From contig CAWEIS010000001.1 in the NCBI GenBank assembly GCA_963809205.1, positions 62,001 to 126,000 on the forward strand: DNA of 64,000 nt, in the 5' to 3' direction. A program made the position numbers and the translations under genes. Positions 21,744 through 31,290 of this stretch are shown here, in pieces; the stretch's first letter is position 1; each line of letters starts with the position of its first letter. Below the pieces are notes generated by a model. That model searched no databases. It was not told where the DNA came from and was given only the letters and a program-made list of their open reading frames with translations. The stretch comes from DATLLN01 sp963809205 (GTDB lineage Bacteria; Actinomycetota; Thermoleophilia; Gaiellales; JAICJC01).

Positions 21744-22894
21744 CAGGTGCTGCTCCCCAGGGCCACGCTCGTGTGGTGGGGCGAGAGCACGGCGTCGAAC
21801 GCCTCGAGCAGCCGGTCGGCTGTCTCGACGTGCGCGTTCACGCCCATCAGCCCGACGCGCCAGATCGGTGGGGCGTCCTGCCCGAGCCCGCCGCCGACCT
21901 CGATCCCGTGCTCCTCCAGCATCCGGCTCTGCACCTCTGTGCCATCGATGCCCTCGGGCACCCGCACGGCAGACAGGGCCGCCAGCTGCAGCTCCGGCTC
22001 GGCGAGCATCTCGAACCCGCGGTCGCGCATGCCCTGCTGGAAGTGCGCGCCGGCCTCCGCGTGGCGGGCCCAGCGGTTCTCCAGTCCCTCCTCCAGCGCC
22101 AGCCGCACCCCCTCGTACAGCGCGTAGTACTGCACGTTGGGCGTGGTGTGGTGGTAGACGACCGGCCGCTCGATCCAGTACTTCGCGAGCAGCTCGAAGT
22201 CGAACGAGAACGGCACCGGCGTCGTCCGCCTGCCGATCCGCTCCATCGCCTGCGGCGAGAGCGAGACGGGCGAGATGCCGGGAGGCGCGCCCAGGCACTT
22301 CTGCGAGCACGAGTAGCAGTAGTCGACGCCCCAGCGCTGCGGCTCGAGCTCCATCGAGCCGAGCGAGGTCACGCAGTCCGCCATCAGCAGCGCGTCCGAG
22401 CCGCGCATGCCCTCCGCCAGCTCCTGCAGCGGATGGCCGACGCCGGTGGACGTCTCGGCATGCACGACGGCGACCAGCCCGGTCTCGGGATGCTTCGCGA
22501 GCTCGTCCAGGATCCGCTCGTTGGCGACCGCCTGGCCGTAGGGGGCGCGCAGGTCGATCACGTTCGCGCCGTGGCGCCGCGCGATGTCGACGATCCGGTT
22601 CCCGAAGAAGCCGGCCGCGGCGACGATCGCCGTCTCGCCCGGTTCCACCAGCGAGGCGATGCCGGCCTCCATGCCCGACGTGCCGCTCGCCGAGAGCGCG
22701 ATGGTCAGGCCGTCGTCGCGGCGGTAGACCTCCGCCAGCAGGTTGGTCAGCTGATCGAGGATGCGGTGGAACTCGGGGTCGAGGTGCCCGAGCATCGGCT
22801 GCTGCATCGCCTCGAGCACCTGCGGATGGATGTTGGAGGGACCGGGGCCGCAGAGCAGGCGGGCCGGCGGATTGAGCCGCGGATAGTCAGTCAT
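21743..22894 (-). CDS. Class V aminotransferase, alanine/serine-glyoxylate type
   Basis: A 383-residue PLP enzyme. Signatures are LLCGPGPSNIHPQVLEAM, the cofactor loop SASGTSGMEAG, the aspartate in LLMADCVTSLGS and the PLP lysine in YSCSQKCLGAPPG. These match serine-pyruvate/alanine-glyoxylate aminotransferases, which turn glyoxylate into glycine. A GGGAGA ribosome binding site precedes the ATG at 22894. It is coupled to a CitE-family lyase that could produce glyoxylate. Purine-catabolism transaminases of the same family are an alternative. Confidence 0.87.
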   Translation of the reverse strand: MTDYPRLNPPARLLCGPGPSNIHPQVLEAMQQPMLGHLDPEFHRILDQLTNLLAEVYRRDDGLTIALSASGTSGMEAGIASLVEPGETAIVAAAGFFGNRIVDIARRHGANVIDLRAPYGQAVANERILDELAKHPETGLVAVVHAETSTGVGHPLQELAEGMRGSDALLMADCVTSLGSMELEPQRWGVDYCYSCSQKCLGAPPGISPVSLSPQAMERIGRRTTPVPFSFDFELLAKYWIERPVVYHHTTPNVQYYALYEGVRLALEEGLENRWARHAEAGAHFQQGMRDRGFEMLAEPELQLAALSAVRVPEGIDGTEVQSRMLEEHGIEVGGGLGQDAPPIWRVGLMGVNAHVETADRLLEAFDAVLSPHHTSVALGSST

Positions 22895-22908
22895 CGCGAG
22901 ATTCTCCC

Positions 22909-22924
22909 CCACAAACCCTTGTGG
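22909..22924. promoter_or_regulatory. Small hairpin before the aminotransferase gene
   Basis: CCACAA-ACCC-TTGTGG, perfect 6-base arms, located 15 bases upstream of the aminotransferase ATG and next to its GGGAGA ribosome binding site. It sits in a 90-base gap between that gene and the upstream GT2 gene. It could attenuate translation or be a weak terminator; no T-tract follows. Confidence 0.3.
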
Positions 22925-22984
22925 CGCCAGTGAAGACATCGGCTTGGGGGTTAAACAGACGCTCAGGTGTGCCAGGAGCGGTGG

Positions 22985-24037
22985 CTACCTGAGCCAGGCG
23001 CGGACGAGCGCGTTGGCGAAGCCTAGCCCGTAGCGGAAGTGGGCCGGCTTCTTGCTCGTCCCGGAGATGCGCTGCGTGATGGTGACCGGCACCTCGATCG
23101 AGCGCAGATGCTGCTTCGACGCCTCGACGATGAACTCGGAGTTGTGGAATTGGTCCTGCCGGAACTCCAGGTGGCGCAGCGCCTCGGTGCGCACGGCGCG
23201 GTAGCCGCACGCCGGGTCGGTGACGCGGCTCCACGTGAGCAACGACAACAGTTGCGCGAACACCTTGATCCCGAGCTCGCGCGCGGCCGCGTTCTTGTCC
23301 GCCTGGCCGAGCACCCGCGAGCCGCCGACCACGTCCGCCTCGCCGTCCACGATCGGCTTAACCAGCCGCGACAGCTCCGACGGCTGGTGCTGCCCGTCGG
23401 CATCCATCGTCACGACCACCTCCGCGCCGGTCGCCAGCGCCAGCCGGTAGCCGGTGCGCAGCGCGGCGCCCTGGCCGCGGTTGAGCGGCAGCGACACCGC
23501 CGACGCGCCGGCACGCCGGGCCTGGCCGGTCGTGTCGTCCGCGGACCCGTCGTCGACCACGATGGCGTGCAGCTCGAGCCCGCAGATCCGCTCGGGCAGG
23601 GCGCCGATCACCGGCACGATGTTGCTCGACTCGTTGTAGGCCGGGATGACGATGGCGATGCCCCCGGCGAACTGCTCGGGGTGCCCGGTCTCGAGGAAGT
23701 CGCGGAGCGCCAGGTTCTCGATCAGCCGCGTCAGGTCGCGCCGCGTCCGATCCTGCCGGCCGGACAGCAGGTAGGCGAAGATGAACAGCACGCCGACCGC
23801 GATCACCGTCGCGCCGACCACCTGGCGGCCACCGCCGCGCTTGAACGACAGCTCGTCGAGGCCGGTGGTCAGGATGCCCGGCGCCGCCGACAGCACCAGC
23901 AGCGGCAGCACGAACACGCCCAGCCGGAGCAGCAGGTCGCCGTTGCCGATCTTGCCCTGCCGGTACGCTCGGATTGCCAGCACCGCGAACACGATGGCGA
24001 ACGCGAGGCCGGCGGCGCGTAGGGGAGTAAGCGGCAT
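22985..24037 (-). CDS. GT2-family glycosyltransferase with N-terminal DUF2304-like membrane region
   Basis: A 350-residue protein. Residues 1-115 hold three membrane segments (DUF2304-like), followed by a GT-A domain: AIVIPAYNESSNIVPVI, the nucleotide site VVDDGSADDT, GQGAALRTGYRLA and the DxD-type motif MDADGQHQP, then GSRVLGQ. This is the dolichyl-phosphate mannose/glucose synthase subgroup, which loads a lipid carrier with sugar at the inner membrane. Its start overlaps the stop of the upstream GT-C-like gene (TGATG). It may supply the lipid-linked donor to the GT-C-like membrane enzymes nearby. Confidence 0.86.
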   Translation of the reverse strand: MPLTPLRAAGLAFAIVFAVLAIRAYRQGKIGNGDLLLRLGVFVLPLLVLSAAPGILTTGLDELSFKRGGGRQVVGATVIAVGVLFIFAYLLSGRQDRTRRDLTRLIENLALRDFLETGHPEQFAGGIAIVIPAYNESSNIVPVIGALPERICGLELHAIVVDDGSADDTTGQARRAGASAVSLPLNRGQGAALRTGYRLALATGAEVVVTMDADGQHQPSELSRLVKPIVDGEADVVGGSRVLGQADKNAAARELGIKVFAQLLSLLTWSRVTDPACGYRAVRTEALRHLEFRQDQFHNSEFIVEASKQHLRSIEVPVTITQRISGTSKKPAHFRYGLGFANALVRAWLR

Positions 24038-25394
24038 CAGACGGGGCTCGGGAGTGATTCCGGGTCGGGGTTGGCGTGGGACTCGCGCCCTGCGCGAAGC
24101 ACACCGAGGGCGAGTGTAGCGCCCACCGCCGCCAGCACCGCGACACCCGGGGCAACATGCAGGTACAGCCGGTGCGCCGTCGCCTCGACGCTGTCCGCCT
24201 CCCCGGCGCGGTAGTGGGTCATGTAGGCGCCCAGAGTGAGCACCAGGTTGGGCAGCGTGACCGCGGCCAGCAGCCGGTACCGCGTCGGCCACCAGAAGGG
24301 CGTGGTCAGCGCGACCAGACCCAGCGTCAGCGGCCAGAACACGCCCCAGTGAGCCGTCTCGGCGAGCGTCTCCGAGACGTGGCGGACGATCCACGGCAGG
24401 TCGAGGTAGAGCGTGGCGAAGTGCGAGCGGTTGAGCGGGATGCCGTGGATCCGCTGGTACAGCTGCCAGGGCAGTGTGAACACGGCCAGCCACGCCAGCC
24501 ACACGCCGAGGCCGGGCGTGCGCAGCGAGCGGCGGACGAGCAGCACCGCCGCCAGGATGACCAGGCAGGACAACGCCCCCTCGAGCTTCGTCCAGGCGGC
24601 GGCGCCGGCCGCGAACCCGGACAGCGACGCCCACTCGCTCCCGCCGTCTTCCAGCCACCGGTAGGCGGCCAGCGCGCAGACGGTGACGTAGGCGGCCAGC
24701 ACCAGATCGGCCAGCCCGTCCGTCATCAGGACGGTGAACTGCGGCGTGGCAACGGCCAGCGCGACGGCGAGCGCCGCCCCAGCGGGCGGCAGCAGGTCGC
24801 GCACAAGCCACCACAGCACCAGCGCCAGCGCGACGCCGAACAGCGCACCGGCAGCCGCACCACCGAGTCGTCCACCCGCCCCAGCAGGACATAGAACGCC
24901 CCGGTCAGGTTCGACACCTGCAGCGGGTAGAACAGGTTCGGCCCGGACAGGCCGTCGAACTGCAGGTTGCCGTCGTGGAACATGGCCGTGCCCTTCAGCC
25001 CCCAGGCCTTGAGGAAGTCGATCGCCTCGATCGGCCCCAGCCGCAGCGCCTGCACCAGGCCGAACGCGAGTGTCGCCGCGGTCAGCCCGAGCAGCGGCAG
25101 CGCGGGGGCGATCGGCCCGGGCACCGGCGCCGCGGCAGGCGGGGTGCGGTCGGCGAACCGGCGGCCCGTCAGCCGGACGCAGATCCAGACCATCGCCAGC
25201 GTCAGCCGGCCGATCGGCAGGCCGGCCAGCGAGACCAGCAGCAGCCCCAGCGTGACCAGCGCGGTGCCGGTCAGGTAGCCGAGGCCGTACAGCGGCCAGC
25301 GGCCCGGGCGTGATCCGGCGAGACCGCGCGCCCAGGGCAGCCCGCTCCAGACGAGCGCGGCGCAGCCGCCGGCCGTGACTGCCCACGCGATCAC
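24037..25394 (-). CDS. GT-C-like multi-pass membrane protein, split by a frame change
   Basis: Two overlapping frames make about 452 residues with ten or more hydrophobic segments. The upper part (from GTG 25394) has the acidic lumenal loop IEAIDFLKAWGLKGTAMFHDG typical of GT39/ArnT-like enzymes. The lower part continues GAAAGALFGVALALVLWWL to the end at 24037. They join near 24862-24874, where one base appears to be missing. GT-C enzymes use polyprenyl-phosphate sugars on the outer membrane face, fitting the GT2 neighbour. The acceptor is unknown. The start overlaps the next upstream gene by GTGA. Confidence 0.72.
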
Positions 25395-25801
25395 CGGGTG
25401 ACCTCGATCAGCCGTCCCGCGCCGGTCGCGGCGACCACCCGGTACCAGCCCGCGTCGCCGCGCAGGCTGACGGGTACGGCGTCGCTGGTCACGATCACCC
25501 AGCGCACGCCGGAGCGTTCCAGCGACGGGCGGTCGAAGCCGGTCGCCACGCGCGGCCGCGGATACAGGTAGTAGCGGGCGTTGTCCGACCGCACCACGCT
25601 GGTGGCCGCGTAGGGCGCGCCGGCGGGGATCACCCGGTCGGCGCGCAGCAGCAGCGAGCGAAGCGCGCTTCGATGCTCCACGGACAGCGCCCGGTCGGCG
25701 TCACGCAGCATGAAGCCGGCCTGCGCGAGCAGACCGGCTCCACAGAGCAGAAGTGCGAGTCCGGCTAGGAGGCGGGCTGGGCGACCGGCTCGCCACGCCA
25801 T
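25391..25801 (-). CDS. Small membrane-anchored hypothetical protein (136 residues)
   Basis: One N-terminal hydrophobic segment (RLLAGLALLLCGAGLLAQAGFML) precedes a soluble domain of about 100 residues with YAATSVVRSDNARYYLYPRPRVATG and GVRWVIVTSDAVP. The latter pattern resembles the C-terminal soluble part of GT-C enzymes and companion proteins in Actinobacteria, but no family is firmly recognised. The ATG at 25801 lies inside the 3' end of the sqdB-like gene (37-base overlap), and the stop overlaps the following GT-C-like gene, so it is clearly part of this operon. Confidence 0.62.
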   Translation of the reverse strand: MAWRAGRPARLLAGLALLLCGAGLLAQAGFMLRDADRALSVEHRSALRSLLLRADRVIPAGAPYAATSVVRSDNARYYLYPRPRVATGFDRPSLERSGVRWVIVTSDAVPVSLRGDAGWYRVVAATGAGRLIEVTR

Positions 25802-26940
25802 TGCGTGCTCGGATCGATGCCCTCGGCGATCACGCGGTGCTTGTAGCGGTCGATCGTCGTCAGCACCGACTCGATCAGCGTCTCGGACAGCAGCGTCGGC
25901 TGGAGGCCCAGCGACGCCAGCTTGGTGTGCACCGGGTTGTAGTAGTGGTCCTCGAGCTCCACGCGCGGATTCGGGATGGTGTCGACGGTGACGTCGACGC
26001 CGACCTCGCCGGCCGCGTGCTTGACCTTGGCGGCCAGCTCGGCGACCGAGAAGGACTCCGTGAACTGGTTGTAGACGCGCATCTCGCCGGGGTCGGCCGG
26101 GTTGGCGACCGTCAGCTCGACGCACTGCAGCGTGTCGACGATGTTCAGCAGGCCGCGCGTCTGACCGCCGGAGCCGTAGACCGTCAGCGGGTGCCCGATC
26201 ATCGCCTGGACGCAGAAGCGGTTCAGCGCCGTGCCGAAAGCCTGGTCGTAGTCGAAGCGAGTGGCCAGCCGGTCGTCCAGCTTGGTCTCCGGCGTCTCGA
26301 TGCCGTAGACGACGCCCTGGTTGAGGTCGGTCGCGCGGATGCCCCAGATCCGGCAGGCGAAGTGGATGTTGTGGCTGTCGTGCACCTTGGACAGGTGGTA
26401 GAACGAGCCTGGGAGCTTCGGGAACGGCAGCGTGTCCTTGCGGCCGTTGTGCTCGATCTCGATGTAGCCCTCTTCGATGTCGATGTTGGGCGTGCCGTAC
26501 TCGCCCATCGTGCCCAGCTTGACGAGGTGGGCGTCCGGCGTGAGGTCGCGCATCGCCCACAGCAGCTTGAGCGTGCCGACCACGTTGCGCTGCTGGGTGA
26601 CGACGCAGTTGTCGACGTTCTTCATCGACCACGGCGCGCTCGGCTGCTCGCCGTAGTGGATGATCGTCTCCGGCCGGAACTCGCGCACGACGTCGGCGAT
26701 GAACGTGTTCTCCGCGATGTCGCCCACGTACTGCTCGATGGTCTTGCCGGACACGTCTTTCCAGATGTCGATCCGCTCCTCCAGCGAGGCGATCGGAGTC
26801 AGCGAGTCGGTGCCCGCCTCCTCATGCCAGCGCCGGCGGGAGAAGTCGTCGACCACGGCGACGTCATTGCCCTTGCCGGAAAATCGCATCGCCGTCGGCC
26901 ACCCAAGGTAGCCGTCGCCGCCGAGAATCAGAATTCGCAT
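25765..26940 (-). CDS. sqdB: UDP-sulfoquinovose synthase (SQD1/SqdB)
   Basis: A 391-residue extended SDR enzyme that turns UDP-glucose and sulfite into UDP-sulfoquinovose, the headgroup donor of the sulfolipid SQDG. It has the NAD motif ILGGDGYLGWPTAMRFS, IIHYGEQPSAPWSM, the diagnostic TMGEYGTPNIDIEEGYIEI and the catalytic Y-x3-K in FYHLSKVHDSHN. NQGVVYG and GGQTRGLLNIVDTLQCV are also family-specific. It heads the minus-strand run of small membrane protein, GT-C-like, GT2 and aminotransferase genes. A dedicated SqdX/SqdD transferase was not identified in the window. Confidence 0.93.
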   Translation of the reverse strand: MRILILGGDGYLGWPTAMRFSGKGNDVAVVDDFSRRRWHEEAGTDSLTPIASLEERIDIWKDVSGKTIEQYVGDIAENTFIADVVREFRPETIIHYGEQPSAPWSMKNVDNCVVTQQRNVVGTLKLLWAMRDLTPDAHLVKLGTMGEYGTPNIDIEEGYIEIEHNGRKDTLPFPKLPGSFYHLSKVHDSHNIHFACRIWGIRATDLNQGVVYGIETPETKLDDRLATRFDYDQAFGTALNRFCVQAMIGHPLTVYGSGGQTRGLLNIVDTLQCVELTVANPADPGEMRVYNQFTESFSVAELAAKVKHAAGEVGVDVTVDTIPNPRVELEDHYYNPVHTKLASLGLQPTLLSETLIESVLTTIDRYKHRVIAEGIDPSTQWRGEPVAQPAS

Positions 26941-27046
26941 CCGCCTTGCTCCCTGGTCGTATGAGCAGATCGAGATGGCCGTGCGGGCGGCCGGGGCGGG
27001 ATTCTCCCACACGACCCAGTCGGATCGCGCCGGTTGGGACGGCCGG

Positions 27047-27052
27047 TACACT
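27047..27052 (+). promoter_or_regulatory. -10 box for the 27-29 kb membrane protein gene
   Basis: TACACT, 9 bases before the ATG at 27062. It supports starting the gene at 27062 although the frame then changes near 27120. Confidence 0.45.
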
Positions 27053-27061
27053 GGCGCCCCG

Positions 27062-29144
27062 ATGAGCACCCGAGCCGAAGTGGCCGTCCTGGGGCTGCTC
27101 CCGCTGGGGCTGCTGGCCGCGCGGACCGCTCGCCCTCGACGGGCCTGCAGTGTGGTGCGCGGCGGCGATCGTCGTGCTGGTGCCCGGCTGGGCGGCCGTC
27201 CGACTGCTCCGCCTGGAGCGCCACGTCGGCATGTCCGGCGCCATCCCAGTGGCGTTCGGGCTGGGCCTCGCCGTGTGGACGGTGCCGCTGGCCGTGGCGT
27301 TCCTGTTCACCCTGCCGTTCGGCTACCCGCTGGCCGCCGTGCTGATCCTCGGCTGGGGCGGGATGGCGTACGCGCTGCGCCGGCCGCTCGCCCTCGAGGC
27401 GGTGCCGCTGGTCGAGATCGCCGCGGGCGCGACGACATCGGTGGCGTTCGCGTTCCTCACCTGGCGGCTGTCCACCGGCGTGGTCGGTGACGCGCTGTTC
27501 CACGTCGGGCGGATGCGCAAGATCGAGCGCGTCGACGGGCTGTCGCTGGCGTCCATCTCGTCATTCGAGGACGGCGCGCCGCACGCCGGCTACGCCTTCC
27601 CGCTGCTGCACGCGGCGTGGGCGGGGGTCGCCCGGGTCGCCGGCGTCGACGCGGGTTCGGCGTTCATCCTGCTGGCGCCGCTCTGCGGTCTGGCGGCGAT
27701 CCTCGGCATCTACGCGATGACCCAGCGGTTGACCGGCTGGCGGCTGGCCGGCTATCTCGCCGCCGTCGTGGCCGCCTGGGATCTGTGCACGCTGATCAAC
27801 GGGCTGGTCATGCAGATCAACCAGCCGCCCCCGTTCGCCTTCTTCGTGCTGGCTCCGGCGGTGGTGATCCTGTTCCTGGCCTCGCTGCGAGGCGTGCTGC
27901 TGGGCGCCTACGCGAGCGCGGCGGTGATCGGGGTGATCGCGCTCGTCCACCCGACCTACGCCATCCCCTGCCTCGCGCTGATGGCCGGCATCCTGGCCGG
28001 CTCGTGGCGCGCCCATCTCGCCGCGGCCCGCTCTGCCGGGGTGGCGATCGCCGTGTCCGGGGTGGCGACTGTCGCCATCGCCGGCTGGATCTGGTGGGTG
28101 GCGATCCGCGGGGGCGAGCGGCGCGAGATCATCACGCACTCCGACGAGTTCGTGCACCATGGCGCGCGGGCGCTGCTGATGTACCCCTGGGCGCCGGTGT
28201 TCGGGCGCGGCTACGTGCTGGTTGCGATCGTCGCCTGCATCCTGCTCGTCCGCTACCGGCGGACGCTGCCGGCGGCGGGCGCGATGCTGGGCATGCTCGG
28301 CCTGTTGCTCGTGCCCGGGGCGAACACGGCGGTCATGGCCGTGGTCGGCATGGGGCAGTTCCACCGCTTCTGGCAGCTGCTGCCCTGGCCGGTGGCGCTG
28401 GCGGCCGCAGCCTGCGTCGTCGCGCGGCTGCTCGGGCGGTGGTCGATCGCGGCCGCCGTCGCCCTGGCGGCGCTGCTGCTCGCGCTCCGCGCCGAGCCGG
28501 ATTTCTGGCGCGAGCCGGCCAGCTGGGTGGTCGTCGCCGCCATTGCGGCGACGGTCGTCGCGCTGATCCGCGAGCCGCGCCGCGACATCGACCGCGGCCC
28601 ATGGTGGGCGGCGTCACTGCTGATCGCGGCGACGCTGGTCGCGCCGATCCAGCACAGCGGCGGCACCGTGCTGGACGAGGCGCGGGCGGGTCCGCACCGG
28701 CCGCCGCGCGCCGATCTGGCGATCGGGCTGACGCCGGGAGTCGCGGTCTGGTTCCGTCGCCACAACCAGCCGCTCCCGGTGGTGATGGGCGAGGAGCACC
28801 GGTTGTTCGAGCTGGTCGGCGAGGCGCCCGTCTACGCCGTGGGCCTGCCCGAGGCGCGGACGCGGGCGGAGCCGAAGATCGACACGGCCGGCCGGCGCCA
28901 GGACTCAGAGCGCTTCTTCGACCCGGCGACGACTGAGCAGGAGCGGCTCGACCTGCTCAGCCGCTGGGACGTGACGCATGTGCTGGTCGACCTCGAGGAC
29001 CAGTCAGAGGTCGCCGACGCCATCACGGCGCTGCCCGGCCTGGCCGAGGTCTACCGCGACGACCGGTTCGTGATCCTGCGCGCCGCGCCCTGCATCGCCG
29101 AGCGCTCCTGCCCGGTCAGCGCGACTGGCGCGACGACGACGTAG
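27062..29144 (+). CDS. Large GT-C-like multi-pass membrane protein, probable frame change near the start
   Basis: About 690 residues with twelve or more membrane segments and a C-terminal soluble region ending SRWDVTHVLVDLED and YRDDRFVILRAAP. The overall plan (N-terminal membrane helix, acidic loop VVGDALFHVGRMRKIERV, soluble C-terminus) is that of DUF6541/GT-C-type glycan enzymes. The first 23 residues (MSTRAEVAVLGLLPLGLLAA) read from ATG 27062 in one frame, and the rest (LDGPAVWCAAAIVVLVPGW) in another, with one extra base near 27115-27130. A start at GTG/TTG in the second frame is the alternative. The end overlaps the convergent flippase gene by 94 bases. Confidence 0.7.
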
Positions 29145-30535
29145 GCCGTGACGCCGGCCGCGCCGACCACCAGCAGCGAGAACCACCAGCGCGAGTCGCC
29201 GGTCAGCGCCTGCGCGGCCAGCGCCGCCGCGGCGCATGCCGCGGCCGGGACGAGCAGCAGCAGGTAGTCGGCCGAGTAGGGCTGGATGTTGACGATCCGG
29301 TGCACCTGGACGAGCCGGATCAGGTTGACGCCGCCGATCGCGACGGCCGCCGCGACCGCGGCCCCCTCCATGCCGTGGTTGGAGGCGAGCGGCGCCGCGA
29401 GCCCGACCAGGACGGCGACCGCCAGCGCGTTGTCGAGCAGATCGAGGCCGGTCCGGCCGACCATGATCAGGATGAACCCGACGCTGCCGGTGGCCGCGTT
29501 GATCAGCTGGCCGATCAGCAGGATGCGCAGCGCCGTCTCGCCGCCCTCGTAACCGGGCCCGAACGCCCGCAGCGCGTCGGGCGCGGCCACGCACAGCACG
29601 ACCACCACGGGGATCGTCGCCGCCAGCGCCCAGCGGGTCGCGCTCTTGAACAGCGCGTCCAGCTGCTCCCGGTGTCCGCGGGCGTGGAGGTCGGCGGCGA
29701 ACGGCGAGAACAGCAGGTTGAGCGACGTCAGGAACAGCAGCACGACCTGTGCGAGCCGGCTCGCGGCCGAGTACGTGTCGACCTCGCCCGGCGGGGCGTA
29801 GGCCGCGAGCACCCACAGGTCGGCCCAGAAGAGGGCCTGCGCGAGCAGCGCCGACGGCGCACGGGGCGCGCCGAACCGCAGCGCTGCGCGGACGCGGTCT
29901 CGGCCGGCCGGCTCGTCGCCCATCCCGGCGGCGGCCCGCCGCCACATCCGCCATGCGGCCACAGCGGCCAGCAGCCATGAGGCGTCGTACGACCAGACCG
30001 CCGCGCCGGTCCCGCCGCCCAGCGCGATGGCTGCGACCGCGATCACGATCCACGCCAGGGGCTGGCCGATCCAGTAGACCCAGAGCGTCTGGGACATCTG
30101 TTTGAGCCCGCGGGTCGCGCCCAGATAGGTGTTCGCGACGGCGGCGAAGGGCACCGAGGCCGCCGCGATGGCGATCGTGTCGCGGTGCCCGCCGGTGAGT
30201 GGCGCGAGCGCCACCAGCAGCAGGCCGACCACCACGCTGGCCGCCCCGGCGATCAGCGCGCAGCGCTCGACCAGGCTGCGTAGGTGCGCGCGGTCAGCGG
30301 CGCCGACGCCGATCGCCACCTCGCGCACGGTCGCCAGGTCCATCCCGAAGCGGCTGCCGGCCGCCGCCACGAAGGCGACCTGGACGGCCACCGTGACCAG
30401 GCCCAGCCCGCCGGTCGGCAGCTGGCGGGCGAAGACGAGCTGCACGCCGTATGCGGCGACAACACCGGCGGCGAGCCCGGCAACGTTCAGCGCCGTGCCC
30501 GACAGGAGCGTGCGATGGTCACTGACCGGCGCCAT
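29051..30535 (-). CDS. Polysaccharide/oligosaccharide flippase (MOP superfamily, Wzx-like)
   Basis: A 494-residue protein with about fourteen hydrophobic segments. The order of helices and segments such as GTALNVAGLAAGVVAAYGVQLVFARQL, GSRFGMDLATVREVA and FGPGYEGGETALRILLIGQLINAATG match the polysaccharide_synt family. It would move lipid-linked saccharides across the membrane. The ATG at 30535 (MAPVSDHRTLL) is preferred over 30562. It is the natural partner of the glycosyltransferases at 22-29 kb, and its 3' end overlaps the convergent GT-C-like gene. Confidence 0.86.
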   Translation of the reverse strand: MAPVSDHRTLLSGTALNVAGLAAGVVAAYGVQLVFARQLPTGGLGLVTVAVQVAFVAAAGSRFGMDLATVREVAIGVGAADRAHLRSLVERCALIAGAASVVVGLLLVALAPLTGGHRDTIAIAAASVPFAAVANTYLGATRGLKQMSQTLWVYWIGQPLAWIVIAVAAIALGGGTGAAVWSYDASWLLAAVAAWRMWRRAAAGMGDEPAGRDRVRAALRFGAPRAPSALLAQALFWADLWVLAAYAPPGEVDTYSAASRLAQVVLLFLTSLNLLFSPFAADLHARGHREQLDALFKSATRWALAATIPVVVVLCVAAPDALRAFGPGYEGGETALRILLIGQLINAATGSVGFILIMVGRTGLDLLDNALAVAVLVGLAAPLASNHGMEGAAVAAAVAIGGVNLIRLVQVHRIVNIQPYSADYLLLLVPAAACAAAALAAQALTGDSRWWFSLLVVGAAGVTAYVVVAPVALTGQERSAMQGAARRITNRSSR

Positions 30536-30613
30536 GGGCCGGGAATGTAACGAACGGCCCACCCGGCGGGACTACCCTATGACCATCTCACCGATTCGAG
30601 AAAGGACGCATTC

Positions 30614-31279
30614 GTGTCGCTGTTCTCTCGCAAGCCCGACCGCGTTCCCGAGGCCGCCGAGGCGCTGCCCGGCCGCGATCATCCCTCCTTCGACGTCCCC
30701 GCCGAGCACGACGTGCTCGCCGGCAAGCCGCTGGTGCCGCCGTTTCCGGACGGCATCGACTGGCTGCTGGTCGGCATGGGCTGCTTCTGGGGCGCCGAGC
30801 GCGTCTTCTGGCAGACCCCGGGCATCTGGACGACGTCCGTCGGCTACGCCGGGGGGACGACCCCGAACCCGACCTACCGCGAGGTCTGCAGCGGCCGCAC
30901 CGGCCATGCAGAGGTCGTGCTGGTCGCCTACGACCCGTCCGTGATCACCACCGCCGAGGTGCTGCGCAAGTTCTGGGAGGGCCACGACCCGACCCAGGGC
31001 ATGCGGCAGGGCAACGACACCGGGACGCAGTACCGGTCGGCCATCTACTGGCGGACGCCGGAGCAGCGTGACGCTGCCATCGCCACCCGCGACGCCTACG
31101 CGGCGGCGCTGGCCGAGCGGGGCAAGGGGCCGATCACCACCGAGATCGCCGAGGCCGGCACCTACTACCCGGCCGAGGACTACCACCAGCAGTACCTGCA
31201 CAAGAACCCGGCGGGCTACTGCGGGATCGGCGGCACCGGCGTGTCGTGCCCGATCGGGGCGGGCGCCACCGCCGCCTGA
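30614..31279 (+). CDS. msrA: Peptide-methionine (S)-S-oxide reductase MsrA
   Basis: A 221-residue enzyme that reduces methionine-S-sulfoxide. The catalytic cysteine is in GMGCFWGAERVFW. Other family motifs are SVGYAGGTTPNPTYREVCSG, GHAEVV, GTQYRSAIY and YHQQYLHKNPAGYCG, with resolving cysteines near the C-terminus (GYCGIGGTGVSCP). An N-terminal extension of about 50 residues is common in Actinobacteria. The GTG at 30614 is preceded at 8 bases by GAGAAAGGA, so this gene has a leader, unlike many neighbours. Confidence 0.95.
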   Translation: MSLFSRKPDRVPEAAEALPGRDHPSFDVPAEHDVLAGKPLVPPFPDGIDWLLVGMGCFWGAERVFWQTPGIWTTSVGYAGGTTPNPTYREVCSGRTGHAEVVLVAYDPSVITTAEVLRKFWEGHDPTQGMRQGNDTGTQYRSAIYWRTPEQRDAAIATRDAYAAALAERGKGPITTEIAEAGTYYPAEDYHQQYLHKNPAGYCGIGGTGVSCPIGAGATAA

Positions 31280-31290
31280 TCTGCAATGCT

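Noticed and set aside
22909..22924. Riboswitch before the aminotransferase gene
   Set aside because: Only a 6-bp hairpin is present in a 90-base gap, too little for any known riboswitch fold.
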